Notes: a model not told the origin generated them from the letters alone. DNA of 18,262 nucleotides from an uncultured Collinsella sp. (GCA_900544235.1 UQUL01000040.1:1-18262); one strand, 5' to 3'; shown: positions 7,152 to 14,556, counted from the first letter of the stretch. Made by a program: numbers and translations.

Positions 7152-8030
7152 CTACTGGTTCATGTTGCCGTGGATGTAGGGGGTAACCTCGGGGGAGATA
7201 TGGTCGCAGCCCAGCCCGCGCAGCGCGGACTCGATGGCGGCGGGCAGCGGGGTCTTGCCCTCGGCATCGACGGCGGTGCCGCCGAGCGCGGCAATCTTGG
7301 CGACATCTGCGGGTGCGGCCTCGATATGCATGCAGCCGTCGACCAAGCGCGCGCGTACCTGTGCCAGGTCAAGATCGTGCAGGTAGTCCTCGCAGGTGCG
7401 GATCAAATCGACCTTCTCGCGCGTAAGCTCCTCGCCCGTGGGGACGCGGGTGGCAAGACATGCTCCCGCCGGCAGGTTCCAAACGGGATAGCCCCATGCG
7501 CGCAGCAGCTCGCGCTCTTCGTCCTTGGTAAAGCCGACCTCCATGAGAGGGGAGCGTACGCCGAGCTCTTCTGCCGCACGCATGCCGGGGCGGTAGTCAC
7601 CGCGATCGCTTGCATTGCTGCCATCGATGACGGTGGGAAAGCCGAGCGACTTGGCGTGGTTGACGATGGCGGTAAAGCCGGCGTGCTTGCAGTGGTAGCA
7701 GCGATTAGCATCGTTGCAGGCTACTTGGGGGAGCTGCAGCTGATCCACCGAAAGATTGAGCACGGGGAGCTTAAAATGCGGCCCCTCATTGGCCTGTCCA
7801 TCAACGGACTGCTCAAACGAAGTCTGTTCGGGCGTGCCGATGAGCGGCGTGGTGAGATGGATGAGGAGGGTATTGGTAGGCATGATGCGGGCGCACACGG
7901 CGGCCAAAAAGCTGCTGTCAACGCCGCCGGAAAACCCGATGGCCACGCGCCCGTATGCCAAAAGCAGCTGTTCGAGCGCCGATAGCTTGTCTTGAAGCTC
8001 CTCTGCGGGTGCCGTGGTGTCTAAAATCAT
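7152..8030 (-). CDS. larE: LarE-type ATP-dependent sacrificial sulfur transferase
   Basis: LarE converts the carboxylates of the nicotinic-acid-derived precursor to thiocarboxylates while building the nickel-pincer cofactor of lactate racemase and related enzymes. The 292-residue protein starts at ATG 8030 with AAGGAA 6 nt upstream. It has the PP-loop ATP site SGGVDSS (residues 34-40), the CYHCK segment (111-115), DGSNASDRGDYRPGM, and PAGACLATRVP, in which Cys191 matches the sulfur-donating Cys of Lactobacillus plantarum LarE. The DYRPG and LGVRSPL blocks separate it from GMP synthase and tRNA-thiolation PP-loop enzymes. No larA, larB or larC is in the window, so it is either a partner for distant lar genes or serves another thiolation. 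It converges on the broken modD. Confidence 0.92.
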   Translation of the reverse strand: MILDTTAPAEELQDKLSALEQLLLAYGRVAIGFSGGVDSSFLAAVCARIMPTNTLLIHLTTPLIGTPEQTSFEQSVDGQANEGPHFKLPVLNLSVDQLQLPQVACNDANRCYHCKHAGFTAIVNHAKSLGFPTVIDGSNASDRGDYRPGMRAAEELGVRSPLMEVGFTKDEERELLRAWGYPVWNLPAGACLATRVPTGEELTREKVDLIRTCEDYLHDLDLAQVRARLVDGCMHIEAAPADVAKIAALGGTAVDAEGKTPLPAAIESALRGLGCDHISPEVTPYIHGNMNQ

Positions 8031-8126
8031 GAAACGTTCCTTATCGTTGAGTACTCGATCGAAAACTATAATCCTAATGCGTTACTTGCCATAAGACTTC
8101 TATCTGTGTAACGAAAGTGCAATATG

Positions 8127-8143
8127 GTATATACGTTATATAC
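8127..8143. promoter_or_regulatory. perfect 17-bp palindromic operator candidate
   Basis: GTATATA (8127-8133) and TATATAC (8137-8143) are perfect complements around CGT. The site lies 60 bp before the HAD gene and about 100 bp before larE, in their divergent promoter region. The size, A/T content and symmetry fit a dimeric repressor site, for example of the GntR or TetR class, but no known consensus is claimed. Confidence 0.5.
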
Positions 8144-8203
8144 AAGTTGCCAAATGCGGTAGAGTTGCGGCAATGCGACAGCGAGAGTCGATGGGGGACC
8201 GAT

Positions 8204-8854
8204 ATGATCAAGGCTGTTATTTTTGACATGGATGGAACGCTGGTCGATACCGAGCGTTTGGGGATTAAGGCCTGGAAGGCAGGCGCCGCTGAGCTGGGGC
8301 TCGCGATTGATGAAGCGCTGATCCATCAGTTTATCGGCCGCACGCTGCCCGATGTTATGGACATCCTTGATGAGCATTACGGCAGCCATGAAACCACCGA
8401 GGCGATCTATCGTCGCCACAAGGAGATTCGCGACGAGATGGTCAAGACCGAACTGGAACTTAAGGCCGGTGCCGCCGAGTGCCTAGACGAGCTGCTGGCT
8501 GCGGGCTATCACGTGGGTCTAGCGACGTCGTCGCGCCTCGTTACGGCCGAGCGCAACCTTAAGATGGTCGGTCTTTTTGACAAGTTTGAAACGGTAACGT
8601 GTGGCGAGGACGTCGTGCACGGCAAGCCCGACCCCGAGATGTATCTGCTCGCCTGCGAGCGCGCGGGCTTTGCTCCCGAGGAATGTGCCGTGGTCGAGGA
8701 TTCGCGCAACGGCTGCGTCTCGGGCATTACGGCCGGATGCCACGTCTTTGCCGTTCCTGATATCGTGCCGCTGCCGCAGGACGTGGTGGATGGCTGCGAG
8801 GCCGTGCTCGATACGTTGTTCGACCTTTCGGCGGCAGTTAAAGCCGCGCGCTAG
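8204..8854 (+). CDS. HAD-superfamily hydrolase, beta-phosphoglucomutase-like
   Basis: This is a predicted cytosolic phosphatase or phosphomutase of 216 residues. ATG 8204 is chosen because GGGGGA (8193-8198) sits 5 nt upstream; the open frame reaches back to 8117 but only through promoter-like sequence. All HAD motifs are present: motif I DMDGT with nucleophile Asp8 and acid/base Asp10, motif II LATSS (about 106-110), motif III Lys141 in HGKPDPEMY, and motif IV VVEDSRNG with Glu165-Asp166. The helical cap between residues 15 and 85 with FIGRTLPDV is the C1 type seen in beta-phosphoglucomutase, phosphoglycolate and sugar-phosphate phosphatases. The substrate cannot be predicted. Confidence 0.93.
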   Translation: MIKAVIFDMDGTLVDTERLGIKAWKAGAAELGLAIDEALIHQFIGRTLPDVMDILDEHYGSHETTEAIYRRHKEIRDEMVKTELELKAGAAECLDELLAAGYHVGLATSSRLVTAERNLKMVGLFDKFETVTCGEDVVHGKPDPEMYLLACERAGFAPEECAVVEDSRNGCVSGITAGCHVFAVPDIVPLPQDVVDGCEAVLDTLFDLSAAVKAAR

Positions 8855-8855
8855 A

Positions 8856-8882
8856 CAATTGCGGCGTTGAAACGAGCAATTG
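8856..8882. repeat. 7-bp inverted repeat after the HAD gene
   Basis: CAATTGC (8856-8862) and GCAATTG (8876-8882) are perfect complements around a 13-nt loop, directly after the stop codon. It precedes the strong terminator hairpin and may only add 3' end structure. Confidence 0.45.
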
Positions 8883-8896
8883 CCCACGTTTGCGCC

Positions 8897-8938
8897 TAAG
8901 CAAAAGGGGCCCGGCAATGGTCGGGCCCCTTTTGCTTA
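8897..8938. terminator. bidirectional terminator shared by the HAD gene and lacI-type gene
   Basis: The arms 8897-8913 and 8922-8938 form a perfect 17-bp stem with an 8-nt loop. The core GGGGCCCG/CGGGCCCC is flanked by AAAA on one side and TTTT on the other, so each strand reads a G/C stem followed by a TTTT tract. It lies between two convergent genes, 43 nt after the HAD stop and 30 nt from the regulator's stop, and can end both transcripts. Confidence 0.92.
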
Positions 8939-8967
8939 AGCGGCGACATAGCATACTTGCGGGCGTG

Positions 8968-10080
8968 CTACAGATACGCACCGAGGTTGATGGCCGTGGC
9001 GTCGGTCTGGGTGCTTGCCTGGGTGCTGGCGCGCTCCAGTAGGAACGGACGTACCAGTTCTTGGCGGTTGATATCCTCGGCGGCGGTGACTGCGGTGACG
9101 GTGCGCGCGGCAGAGCCGATGTGGACGTGCTTGGTCTTTGCCGGGGCCTTGTTCTCGATTTGCTCCATGAGCAATTGAACGCCCTTGCGGCCAATTTCGT
9201 AGCCCGGGGGCGCTACCGTAGTGAGCGGGACCGATCCGCTCCAAGCGAGCGGGTTGCCATCGCAACCTGCTACGCGTACTTCCCCGGGGACGGCGATGCC
9301 TTTGTCGACCAGCGCCGAGATAACGCCCGAGGCCAGCACGTCGGTCAGACCGACGACAAAATCGGGGCGTTCGTCGGCGGGGCGCGCGGCGATTTGGGCG
9401 CCGATGCCGTAGCCGTCGGCGGCGGTATTCCATTCGCCGGCGTCGATGACTTCGATCTTGATATCGGGGTGTAGAGCGAGCGCTTTATGAATGCCAAGGA
9501 CGCGCAGGGTGAGTTGCATAAATGCTGCTCGGCCGACGACGACAATATGGTGTGCGCCGCGGGCGATGGCGAGTTCGGCAATGATGCGACCCTGGGCCTC
9601 GTTGTCGGCCGCTACGTAGTAGCCGGGCTCGGAGCAATGGATGTCCAGGTGGACGATCGGCACGGGCATCTTGGCCATGACGGGGTGCCAGTCGGGGGAT
9701 GCCATGGGCTGAACCATGACGCCGGACATCTGGGTGCCCATAAAGTAGCGCAGGTAATGGTCCTCGAGAATATCGTCGTTATCGGCGTTGGCGATGAGCA
9801 GGTCGTAGCCGTGCTTGCGGGCCTCGTTGTGGGCGCCGCTGGCGATTTGGAGCGAAAAGCCGTGATCGAGACGGGGGAGCACCAGGCCAAAGGACTTGGT
9901 GGCGCCGCCCGCGAGCTGACGAGCGCTTTGGTTGGGCAGGTAGCCAAGGCGATTGATGGTCTCGTTGATGAGCTTGAGGGTTTCGGGGCGCAGCTTTTCG
10001 GGGTGGTTGAGCGCGTTGGAAACCGTGCCCAGCGAAACTCCGGCCTCGCGCGCGACGTCGCTGATTTTTACCTTTGCCAT
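8968..10080 (-). CDS. LacI-family transcriptional regulator
   Basis: This is a 370-residue LacI/GalR-type DNA-binding protein. ATG 10080 is chosen because AAAGGGG lies 5 nt upstream and the family N-terminus begins there; the frame remains open to 10203 but that part is a repeat element. The helix-turn-helix is KISDVAREAGVSLGTVSNALNHPEKL (residues 5-30), followed by the hinge LPNQSARQLAGG that inserts into the operator minor groove. The rest is a periplasmic-binding-protein-like sensor, with GLTDVLASGVISAL and VRVAGCDGNPLAWSGSVPLTTVAPPGYEIG matching the C-terminal subdomain and dimer region. The ligand is probably a sugar or nucleoside, but no catabolic or transport operon is adjacent, so its targets may be elsewhere. 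Confidence 0.94.
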   Translation of the reverse strand: MAKVKISDVAREAGVSLGTVSNALNHPEKLRPETLKLINETINRLGYLPNQSARQLAGGATKSFGLVLPRLDHGFSLQIASGAHNEARKHGYDLLIANADNDDILEDHYLRYFMGTQMSGVMVQPMASPDWHPVMAKMPVPIVHLDIHCSEPGYYVAADNEAQGRIIAELAIARGAHHIVVVGRAAFMQLTLRVLGIHKALALHPDIKIEVIDAGEWNTAADGYGIGAQIAARPADERPDFVVGLTDVLASGVISALVDKGIAVPGEVRVAGCDGNPLAWSGSVPLTTVAPPGYEIGRKGVQLLMEQIENKAPAKTKHVHIGSAARTVTAVTAAEDINRQELVRPFLLERASTQASTQTDATAINLGAYL

Positions 10081-10129
10081 AGCGGCCCCTTTGATGCGTT
10101 TCAAGTACAAGCCAGATTGTAGCATCCCA

Positions 10130-10182
10130 AACCAACCAAAAAGGGATAGGTTTATTTTGGCAGGTTTTATCTGGGGAAACGC
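10130..10182 (+). repeat. REP-like hairpin repeat, copy 1
   Basis: This 53-bp unit matches the reverse complement of 12303-12355 at 46 of 53 positions by eye, without gaps. It contains imperfect arms (10130-10141 and 10155-10166, 10 of 12 pairs) around a loop with GGGATAGG, followed by a shared tail reading TTTTATCTGGG. It lies 50 bp upstream of the LacI-type start. Units with a GGGACAGG loop are reminiscent of elements mobilised by REP-associated IS200-like transposases; none is in this window. Confidence 0.75.
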
Positions 10183-10195
10183 TGTTGCCAACGCG

Positions 10196-10231
10196 ACCAC
10201 CACGAAGGGGGACAGGCGCTTTTGTGGTGGT
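10196..10231 (+). repeat. REP-like hairpin, related element with different arms
   Basis: ACCACCAC (10196-10203) and GTGGTGGT (10224-10231) are perfect complements. The 20-nt loop carries GGGACAGG (10209-10216) and a TTTT run before the right arm, as in the 53-bp units. The arms differ in sequence from those units but keep full pairing. It starts 14 bp after copy 1, so this gap holds two related hairpins in tandem, in the same orientation. Confidence 0.6.
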
Positions 10232-10393
10232 TTGGACCGGCTGGACGTGTGTGCATCGGGTGGTATCTAAGTTGAGGTACCACTTCTGGTATATCAGCTT
10301 GCGTTTGCGTGAGTACAATACTCGAACGTTATACGTCTCAGCGCCCCCTGTGCGTGGACGTCTTGCAGTCACGCGAACGAAGGGATTTATCCT

Positions 10394-12241
10394 ATGTGCG
10401 GAATCGTCGGCTACACCGGCTCTGATATTGCAAAGAACATCCTGGTCACGGGCCTCAAGCGTATGGAGTATCGCGGCTATGATTCCTCGGGCGTCGCGCT
10501 CGAGGTGGGCGAGGGCGCCGCGGCGCACCTCGACGTCATCCGCCGCGTGGGCAAGGTCGCGGGCCTGGAGAGCGAGCTTTCCAACATCGACAGCGACGCT
10601 ACCTGCGGTATCGGCCACACCCGTTGGGCCACTCACGGCAAGCCTTCGGTCGTTAACGCTCACCCCCACACCAGCTGCGACGGTCGTATCGCCATCGTCC
10701 ACAACGGCATCATCGAGAACTTCGCCGAGCTGCGCGAAGAGCTGGAGGGCCGCGGCCACCACTTTAAGAGCGAGACCGATACCGAGGTCTTCGCGCATCT
10801 GATCGAAGAGGCTTATGCCGAGACGCACGACCTGATGGCCTCCGTGCGCGAGGCTTGCACCCACGTGGTCGGTGCCTATGGTCTGGCCGCCGTGTGCGCT
10901 GACGAGCCCGGCGTGATCGCCGCGGCCCGCAAGGATTCCCCGATCGTGGTCGGCGCGGGCGAGACCGGCGCCTATGTCGCCTCCGACGTCATCGCGCTCA
11001 TCGACGCAACCCGCGACGTCGTGGTGCTCGAGGACGGTCAGTTTGCCAAGCTCACGCCCGCAGGCGTCGAGTACACCGACGAGGCCGGCAACGTTATCGA
11101 GCCCAAGGTCACCCACATCGACTGGGACCTGGACATGGCAGAAAAGGGCGGTTATCCCGACTTTATGCTCAAGGAGATTCACGAGCAGCCGCGCGTGGTG
11201 CGCGACACGCTGGTGGGCCGCATGACGCCTGCTGGCGAGCTCGATATTGACGAGCTGGGCCTTTCGCTCGAGGAGCTCAACGACATCGATCGCGTCTACG
11301 TGATCGCTTGCGGCACCAGCTATCACGCTGGCCTCATTGCCAAGAATCTCATCGAGGGCTGGGCTCGCATCCCCACCGAGGTGGAGGCGGCCAGCGAGTT
11401 CCGTTACCGCAATCCCATCATTACGCCGACGACGCTTGTCGTTGCCGTATCCCAGTCGGGCGAGACGGCTGATACCCTTGCCGCCATTCGCGACGCGCGT
11501 ATCAAGGGTGCCAAGGTCTTCGGCATCACCAACGTGGTGGGCAGCCCCGTAGCGCGTGAGAGCGACGGTGTTATCTACACCAAGGCCAACAAGGAGATCG
11601 CGGTCGCCTCGACCAAGAGCTTCATCGGCCAGGTTGTGAGCCTTACGCTTTTGGCCCTGCTGCTGGCGCAGGTCAAGTACCGCTTGACCACCAAGCAGGC
11701 GCGCATGCTGTTCCGCGAGCTTTCCGATACGGCCGAGCAGATCCAGTGGATTTTGGATACCCAAACCGAGGCCGTGCATGAGGCCGCCCTGCTGTGCAAG
11801 GACGCGCAGTCCGCACTGTTCGTGGGTCGCGGCATGGGCGCCGCTATTTCCTACGAGGGCGCGCTCAAGCTCAAGGAGGTCAGCTACCTGCACGCCGAGG
11901 CCTACGCCGCCGGTGAGATGAAGCACGGCCCCATTGCCCTGATCGACCCGGGCTTCCCTGTCATCGCTGTGGCCACCAAGAGTGCCACCTACGACAAGAC
12001 CGTGTCGAACCTCATGGAGTGCAAGGCGCGCGGCGCCAAGGTCATCGTCGTTGCCACCGAGGGCGACGAGGAGATCAACAAGATCGCCGACTGCATCATC
12101 CGCGTGCCGGCAGTCCGCGACGTGTTCAGCCCCATCACGGCGAGCGTTCCGCTGCAGCTGCTCGCACGCGAGGTCGCCATCCTGCGCGGTTGCGACGTCG
12201 ACCAACCCCGAAACCTGGCGAAAAGCGTTACTGTCGAGTAA
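10394..12241 (+). CDS. glmS: glutamine--fructose-6-phosphate aminotransferase (isomerising)
   Basis: GlmS makes glucosamine-6-phosphate from fructose-6-phosphate and glutamine, the first step toward UDP-GlcNAc for peptidoglycan. The 615-residue protein starts at ATG 10394, so the N-terminal Met is followed directly by the catalytic Cys (MCGIVGY). The Ntn-type glutaminase half contains HTRWATHG and HNGIIEN. The isomerase half has two SIS domains: the first with ACGTSYHAGL and SQSGETADT, the second with GRGMGAAISYEGALKLKEVSYLHAEAYAAGEMKHGPIALI. The C-terminus NLAKSVTVE is the family's typical ending, carrying the conserved Lys. Length is normal. The gene is monocistronic, flanked by REP-like repeats and ended by its own terminator. 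Confidence 0.98.
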   Translation: MCGIVGYTGSDIAKNILVTGLKRMEYRGYDSSGVALEVGEGAAAHLDVIRRVGKVAGLESELSNIDSDATCGIGHTRWATHGKPSVVNAHPHTSCDGRIAIVHNGIIENFAELREELEGRGHHFKSETDTEVFAHLIEEAYAETHDLMASVREACTHVVGAYGLAAVCADEPGVIAAARKDSPIVVGAGETGAYVASDVIALIDATRDVVVLEDGQFAKLTPAGVEYTDEAGNVIEPKVTHIDWDLDMAEKGGYPDFMLKEIHEQPRVVRDTLVGRMTPAGELDIDELGLSLEELNDIDRVYVIACGTSYHAGLIAKNLIEGWARIPTEVEAASEFRYRNPIITPTTLVVAVSQSGETADTLAAIRDARIKGAKVFGITNVVGSPVARESDGVIYTKANKEIAVASTKSFIGQVVSLTLLALLLAQVKYRLTTKQARMLFRELSDTAEQIQWILDTQTEAVHEAALLCKDAQSALFVGRGMGAAISYEGALKLKEVSYLHAEAYAAGEMKHGPIALIDPGFPVIAVATKSATYDKTVSNLMECKARGAKVIVVATEGDEEINKIADCIIRVPAVRDVFSPITASVPLQLLAREVAILRGCDVDQPRNLAKSVTVE

Positions 12242-12265
12242 TCGAGTTCCGTCATCCTAACAACT

Positions 12266-12299
12266 AAGGCCCGGCTCCGTTGCAGCGGAGCCGGGCCTT
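12266..12299 (+). terminator. terminator hairpin of glmS
   Basis: The arms 12266-12279 and 12286-12299 form a perfect 14-bp G/C-rich stem with a TTGCAG loop, 24 nt after the glmS stop. The stem ends in TT and is followed by GTTGCATTT, a weak T-tract. It is directly followed by a REP-like repeat. Confidence 0.85.
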
Positions 12300-12302
12300 G
12301 TT

Positions 12303-12355
12303 GCATTTGCCCAGATAAAATCTGCCAAAATGAACCTGTCCCTTTTTGGCAGGTT
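12303..12355 (-). repeat. REP-like hairpin repeat, copy 2 (inverted relative to copy 1)
   Basis: Read on the minus strand, this 53-bp unit matches 10130-10182 at 46 of 53 positions. It contains perfect 9-bp arms CTGCCAAAA (12322-12330) and TTTTGGCAG (12344-12352) around a loop holding the complement of GGGACAGG. Its outer edge overlaps two bases of the GntR-type gene's stop codon (12354-12356). With copy 1 it brackets glmS in opposite orientation, about 2.1 kb apart. Confidence 0.78.
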
Positions 12356-13085
12356 AGCGGAGCTTGCTGGTCTCGAAGTACTCGGGGAACTGGTCCAGAA
12401 CCTCGGTTTGGTTGCGGAACATCATGTGCAGGTGCTTGCTGACCAAAAAGCTCGCTTCGATGGGGTCGCGACCGGCGATAGCGCGGCGAATCTGCTTGTG
12501 CTCGTTCACGATGTCCTGATTGTCGAGAACCTGCGTGGCAGCGCGCAGCCAGCGGAAGCGCTCAAGGTCGGCATTGGTCTCTTCGAGCCACGACCACACG
12601 GTGCTGCGACATGCGATGCTAAAAATCATGTGATGCATGAGGTTGTCGCTCAAAAAGAAGCCGATGCGATCCTCTTCGGCCATGGCCTTTTCCTGCAGCA
12701 CGATGGCGCGGTCGAGCTGCTCGATGCCAGCCGACGTGGCGCGCGCGCAGCACTCCACGATCACCTGCTTTTCCAGATGCTCGCGGATGTAACAGGCACT
12801 CTCGGCAAGGGTGAGGTTGATGGGCGAGACGTAGGTGCCGCTCTGGGGCACGGTGCGCACCAGGCCTTCCTGCGCCAAACGAACCAAAGCCTCGCGCACA
12901 GGGGTGCGCCCCATATCTAGGTCGTCGCAAAGTTGCTTGACGCCCAGCTTTTCGCCCGGCTTGTAGTCCAGGTAGACGATTTTGCGTCGAATGGTGTGGT
13001 AGGACTGGTCCTGTAGGCTCGTTTCCTGCTCGCCGACGTGCATCGATTCTTCCATAGCGCCTCGCAACTGTTCTATCAAACTCAT
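12354..13085 (-). CDS. GntR-family transcriptional regulator, FadR/FCD type
   Basis: This is a 243-residue DNA-binding protein. Residues about 25-90 form the GntR winged helix: DQSYHTIRRKIVYLDYKPGEKLGVKQLCDDLDMGRTPVREALVRLAQEGLV, with the usual PVREAL recognition helix and the wing TVPQSGTYVSP. The rest is an all-helical FCD ligand domain, where DNLMHHMIF and the late EHKQIRRAIAGRDP segments supply typical metal- or ligand-facing His and Asp positions. The start is uncertain: ATG 13085 has no ribosome binding site, whereas ATG 13055 has GAGG 4 nt upstream. The gene is divergent from the YeiH-family transporter (163 bp gap) and is its likely regulator. FCD regulators usually sense small organic acids; the ligand here is unknown. 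Confidence 0.92.
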   Translation of the reverse strand: MSLIEQLRGAMEESMHVGEQETSLQDQSYHTIRRKIVYLDYKPGEKLGVKQLCDDLDMGRTPVREALVRLAQEGLVRTVPQSGTYVSPINLTLAESACYIREHLEKQVIVECCARATSAGIEQLDRAIVLQEKAMAEEDRIGFFLSDNLMHHMIFSIACRSTVWSWLEETNADLERFRWLRAATQVLDNQDIVNEHKQIRRAIAGRDPIEASFLVSKHLHMMFRNQTEVLDQFPEYFETSKLR

Positions 13086-13248
13086 ATGTCAGTTGTTAAT
13101 TATGCCGCGAATCAGCTCTCCGCGGTGGGTAATTCGGCTGTTGCCTGAGAACTATTGCGGCATCTTAGTCTGTGTTTGCGCAAGGCTGCGCTCAATGTTG
13201 CCGTATCATAAGCCGTCGCAAACGTGAAATAGAAAGAAGGAATCCCAT

Positions 13249-14283
13249 ATGCAACTGGCAAATATCGTACGCGAGCGCTGGAAAGGCGTCTTGTTCTGCC
13301 TGATCATCGCCATTCCCGCGACGTTGCTCGGCAAACAAATTGAGGTGGTCGGCGGTCCGGTATTTGCCATCCTTTTTGGCATGGTCCTGGCGCTCGTCTT
13401 TCCCAAGAATCGTCGCGAACAGCTCGCCGCCGGCGTCACCTATACGTCCAAAAAAGTCTTGCAGTACGCGGTTATCCTGCTTGGCTTTGGCATGAACCTC
13501 TCCCAGATTCTGTCCAAGGGCGCCCAGTCGCTACCGATTATCGTGGCAACGATCTCGACATCGCTTGTCATCGCCTTTGTGCTCTGCCGCGTTATGAACG
13601 TGCCGGGCAAGATCGCGACGCTTGTAGGTGTGGGTTCGTCGATTTGCGGCGGTTCGGCCATTGCTGCGACCGCGCCCGTCATCGATGCCGACGATCGCGA
13701 GATTGCCCAGGCTATTTCGGTCATCTTCCTGTTTAACGTTATCGCGGCGCTCGTGTTTCCAACGCTCGGCGGCATGCTCGGGCTGACCAACGAGGGCTTT
13801 GGCCTGTTTGCCGGTACCGCCATCAACGACACCTCGTCGGTAACGGCTGCGGCGAGCGCCTGGGACAGCATGCATCCCGGCGCCAATGTGCTCGAGAGCG
13901 CCACGGTGGTCAAGCTCACCAGAACGCTGGCCATTATCCCCATCACGTTGGTCCTCGCATGCTGGCAGATGCATCTGGCGCGCAAGGCCGGCGGCGACGC
14001 CAAAAGCACGTTCTCGCTTAAGCGCGCGTTTCCCATGTTTGTGCTGTTCTTTGTGCTGGCGAGCGTAATCACCACGGTGCTTCAGCTTCCCGCGTCTTTT
14101 ACGGCGCCCATCAAGGAGCTGTCGAAGTTCTTTATCGTGATGGCCATGGCGGCTATTGGTTTTAATACCGATATCGTCGAGCTGGTCAAAAAGGGCGGCA
14201 AGCCCATCGCGCTGGGCTTTTGCTGCTGGATTGGCATTGCGTGCATGAGTTTGGGAATGCAGCACGTGCTGGGAATCTGGTAG
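13249..14283 (+). CDS. YeiH-family putative sulfate exporter (UPF0324)
   Basis: This is a 344-residue integral membrane protein starting at ATG 13249, with AGAAGGA 7 nt upstream. About nine or ten hydrophobic segments span the protein. The family's conserved blocks are clear: QYAVILLGFGMNLSQIL, VGVGSSICGGSAIAATAPVI, GTAINDTSSVTAAA and, near the end, FFIVMAMAAIGFNTDI. The YeiH family is annotated as a putative sulfate or sulfur-anion exporter, but direct transport evidence is thin. In other bacteria it often sits beside a LysR regulator; here the neighbour is a divergent GntR/FCD protein. Length is normal and the gene appears monocistronic. No clear promoter was found: TATCAT at 13204-13209 lacks a matching -35. 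Confidence 0.92.
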   Translation: MQLANIVRERWKGVLFCLIIAIPATLLGKQIEVVGGPVFAILFGMVLALVFPKNRREQLAAGVTYTSKKVLQYAVILLGFGMNLSQILSKGAQSLPIIVATISTSLVIAFVLCRVMNVPGKIATLVGVGSSICGGSAIAATAPVIDADDREIAQAISVIFLFNVIAALVFPTLGGMLGLTNEGFGLFAGTAINDTSSVTAAASAWDSMHPGANVLESATVVKLTRTLAIIPITLVLACWQMHLARKAGGDAKSTFSLKRAFPMFVLFFVLASVITTVLQLPASFTAPIKELSKFFIVMAMAAIGFNTDIVELVKKGGKPIALGFCCWIGIACMSLGMQHVLGIW

Positions 14284-14342
14284 AGAAGTAGCTTGTTTGC
14301 GTGCTGCGTGTTGGTTGCTGGTGAGCGCAAGCCTGCGGTGGA

Positions 14343-14407
14343 GCGATAGGAGCTCTTGCGGGTATGGCTTGTCCGCAGGTTTATAAGTCCCGAAGAGCTC
14401 TTATCGC
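14343..14407. repeat. 15-bp-stem hairpin downstream of the YeiH gene
   Basis: GCGATAGGAGCTCTT (14343-14357) pairs with AAGAGCTCTTATCGC (14393-14407) through 14 Watson-Crick pairs and one G·T. A second GGG/CCC helix is possible inside, and the loop is about 35 nt. It begins 60 nt after the transporter stop. No T-tract follows, and a second hairpin overlaps its right end. Confidence 0.7.
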
Positions 14408-14431
14408 CCCGCCAGGATGGCGATGCGGGGC
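14406..14431. repeat. second hairpin adjoining the 14343 hairpin
   Basis: GCCCCGC (14406-14412) and GCGGGGC (14425-14431) are perfect complements around a 12-nt loop. Two bases of the left arm are shared with the preceding hairpin, so the folds compete at that edge. Confidence 0.6.
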
Positions 14432-14465
14432 AACACCTATACTCGCAGGACGGCGCTTTCTGCCC

Positions 14466-14506
14466 TATAGTGTTTGGTGAGCAATATCGTTCAATTTTGA
14501 AACACT
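14466..14506 (+). promoter_or_regulatory. possible promoter/operator of the NtrC-like regulator gene
   Basis: TATAGT (14466-14471) is a good -10 candidate, but no strong -35 lies 16-18 bp upstream. AGTGTTT (14469-14475) and AAACACT (14500-14506) are perfect complements 24 bp apart, overlapping the -10 and the likely transcription start. They could be half-sites for a regulator, perhaps the encoded protein. No sigma-54-type GG-N10-GC promoter is seen here. Confidence 0.35.
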
Positions 14507-14556
14507 CGGTCGTGCGACCGTCGGCGGTTGCACGTCGCCGCGGACAGGGGCAAATC

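Larger units (their letters stand above)
10081..10393. promoter_or_regulatory. divergent lacI-type/glmS intergenic region
   Basis: This 313-bp gap has no gene. It holds two tandem REP-like hairpins (10130-10182 and 10196-10231). Near glmS, TACAAT (10314-10319) is a good -10 candidate lying inside the inverted repeat GAGTA-CAA-TACTC (10311-10323), but no convincing -35 is seen 16-18 bp upstream. GAAGGGA (10379-10385) is the glmS ribosome binding site, 8 nt before ATG. I see no glmS ribozyme-like structure in the roughly 70-nt leader. Confidence 0.45.

Noticed and set aside
10232..10393. glmS ribozyme in the glmS leader
   Set aside because: The predicted leader is only about 70 nt and shows none of the ribozyme's core helices. 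That ribozyme is mainly found in Firmicutes.
9779..12205. 808-residue open frame on the minus strand opposite glmS
   Set aside because: It is the antisense shadow of a high-GC gene. glmS is unmistakable on the plus strand, and the antisense product is low-complexity, His/Arg/Gly/Val-rich, with no domain.
14461..14556. sigma-54 promoter for the NtrC-like gene
   Set aside because: No TGGCAC-N5-TTGC element is present; the only promoter-like element is TATAGT of the sigma-70 type.
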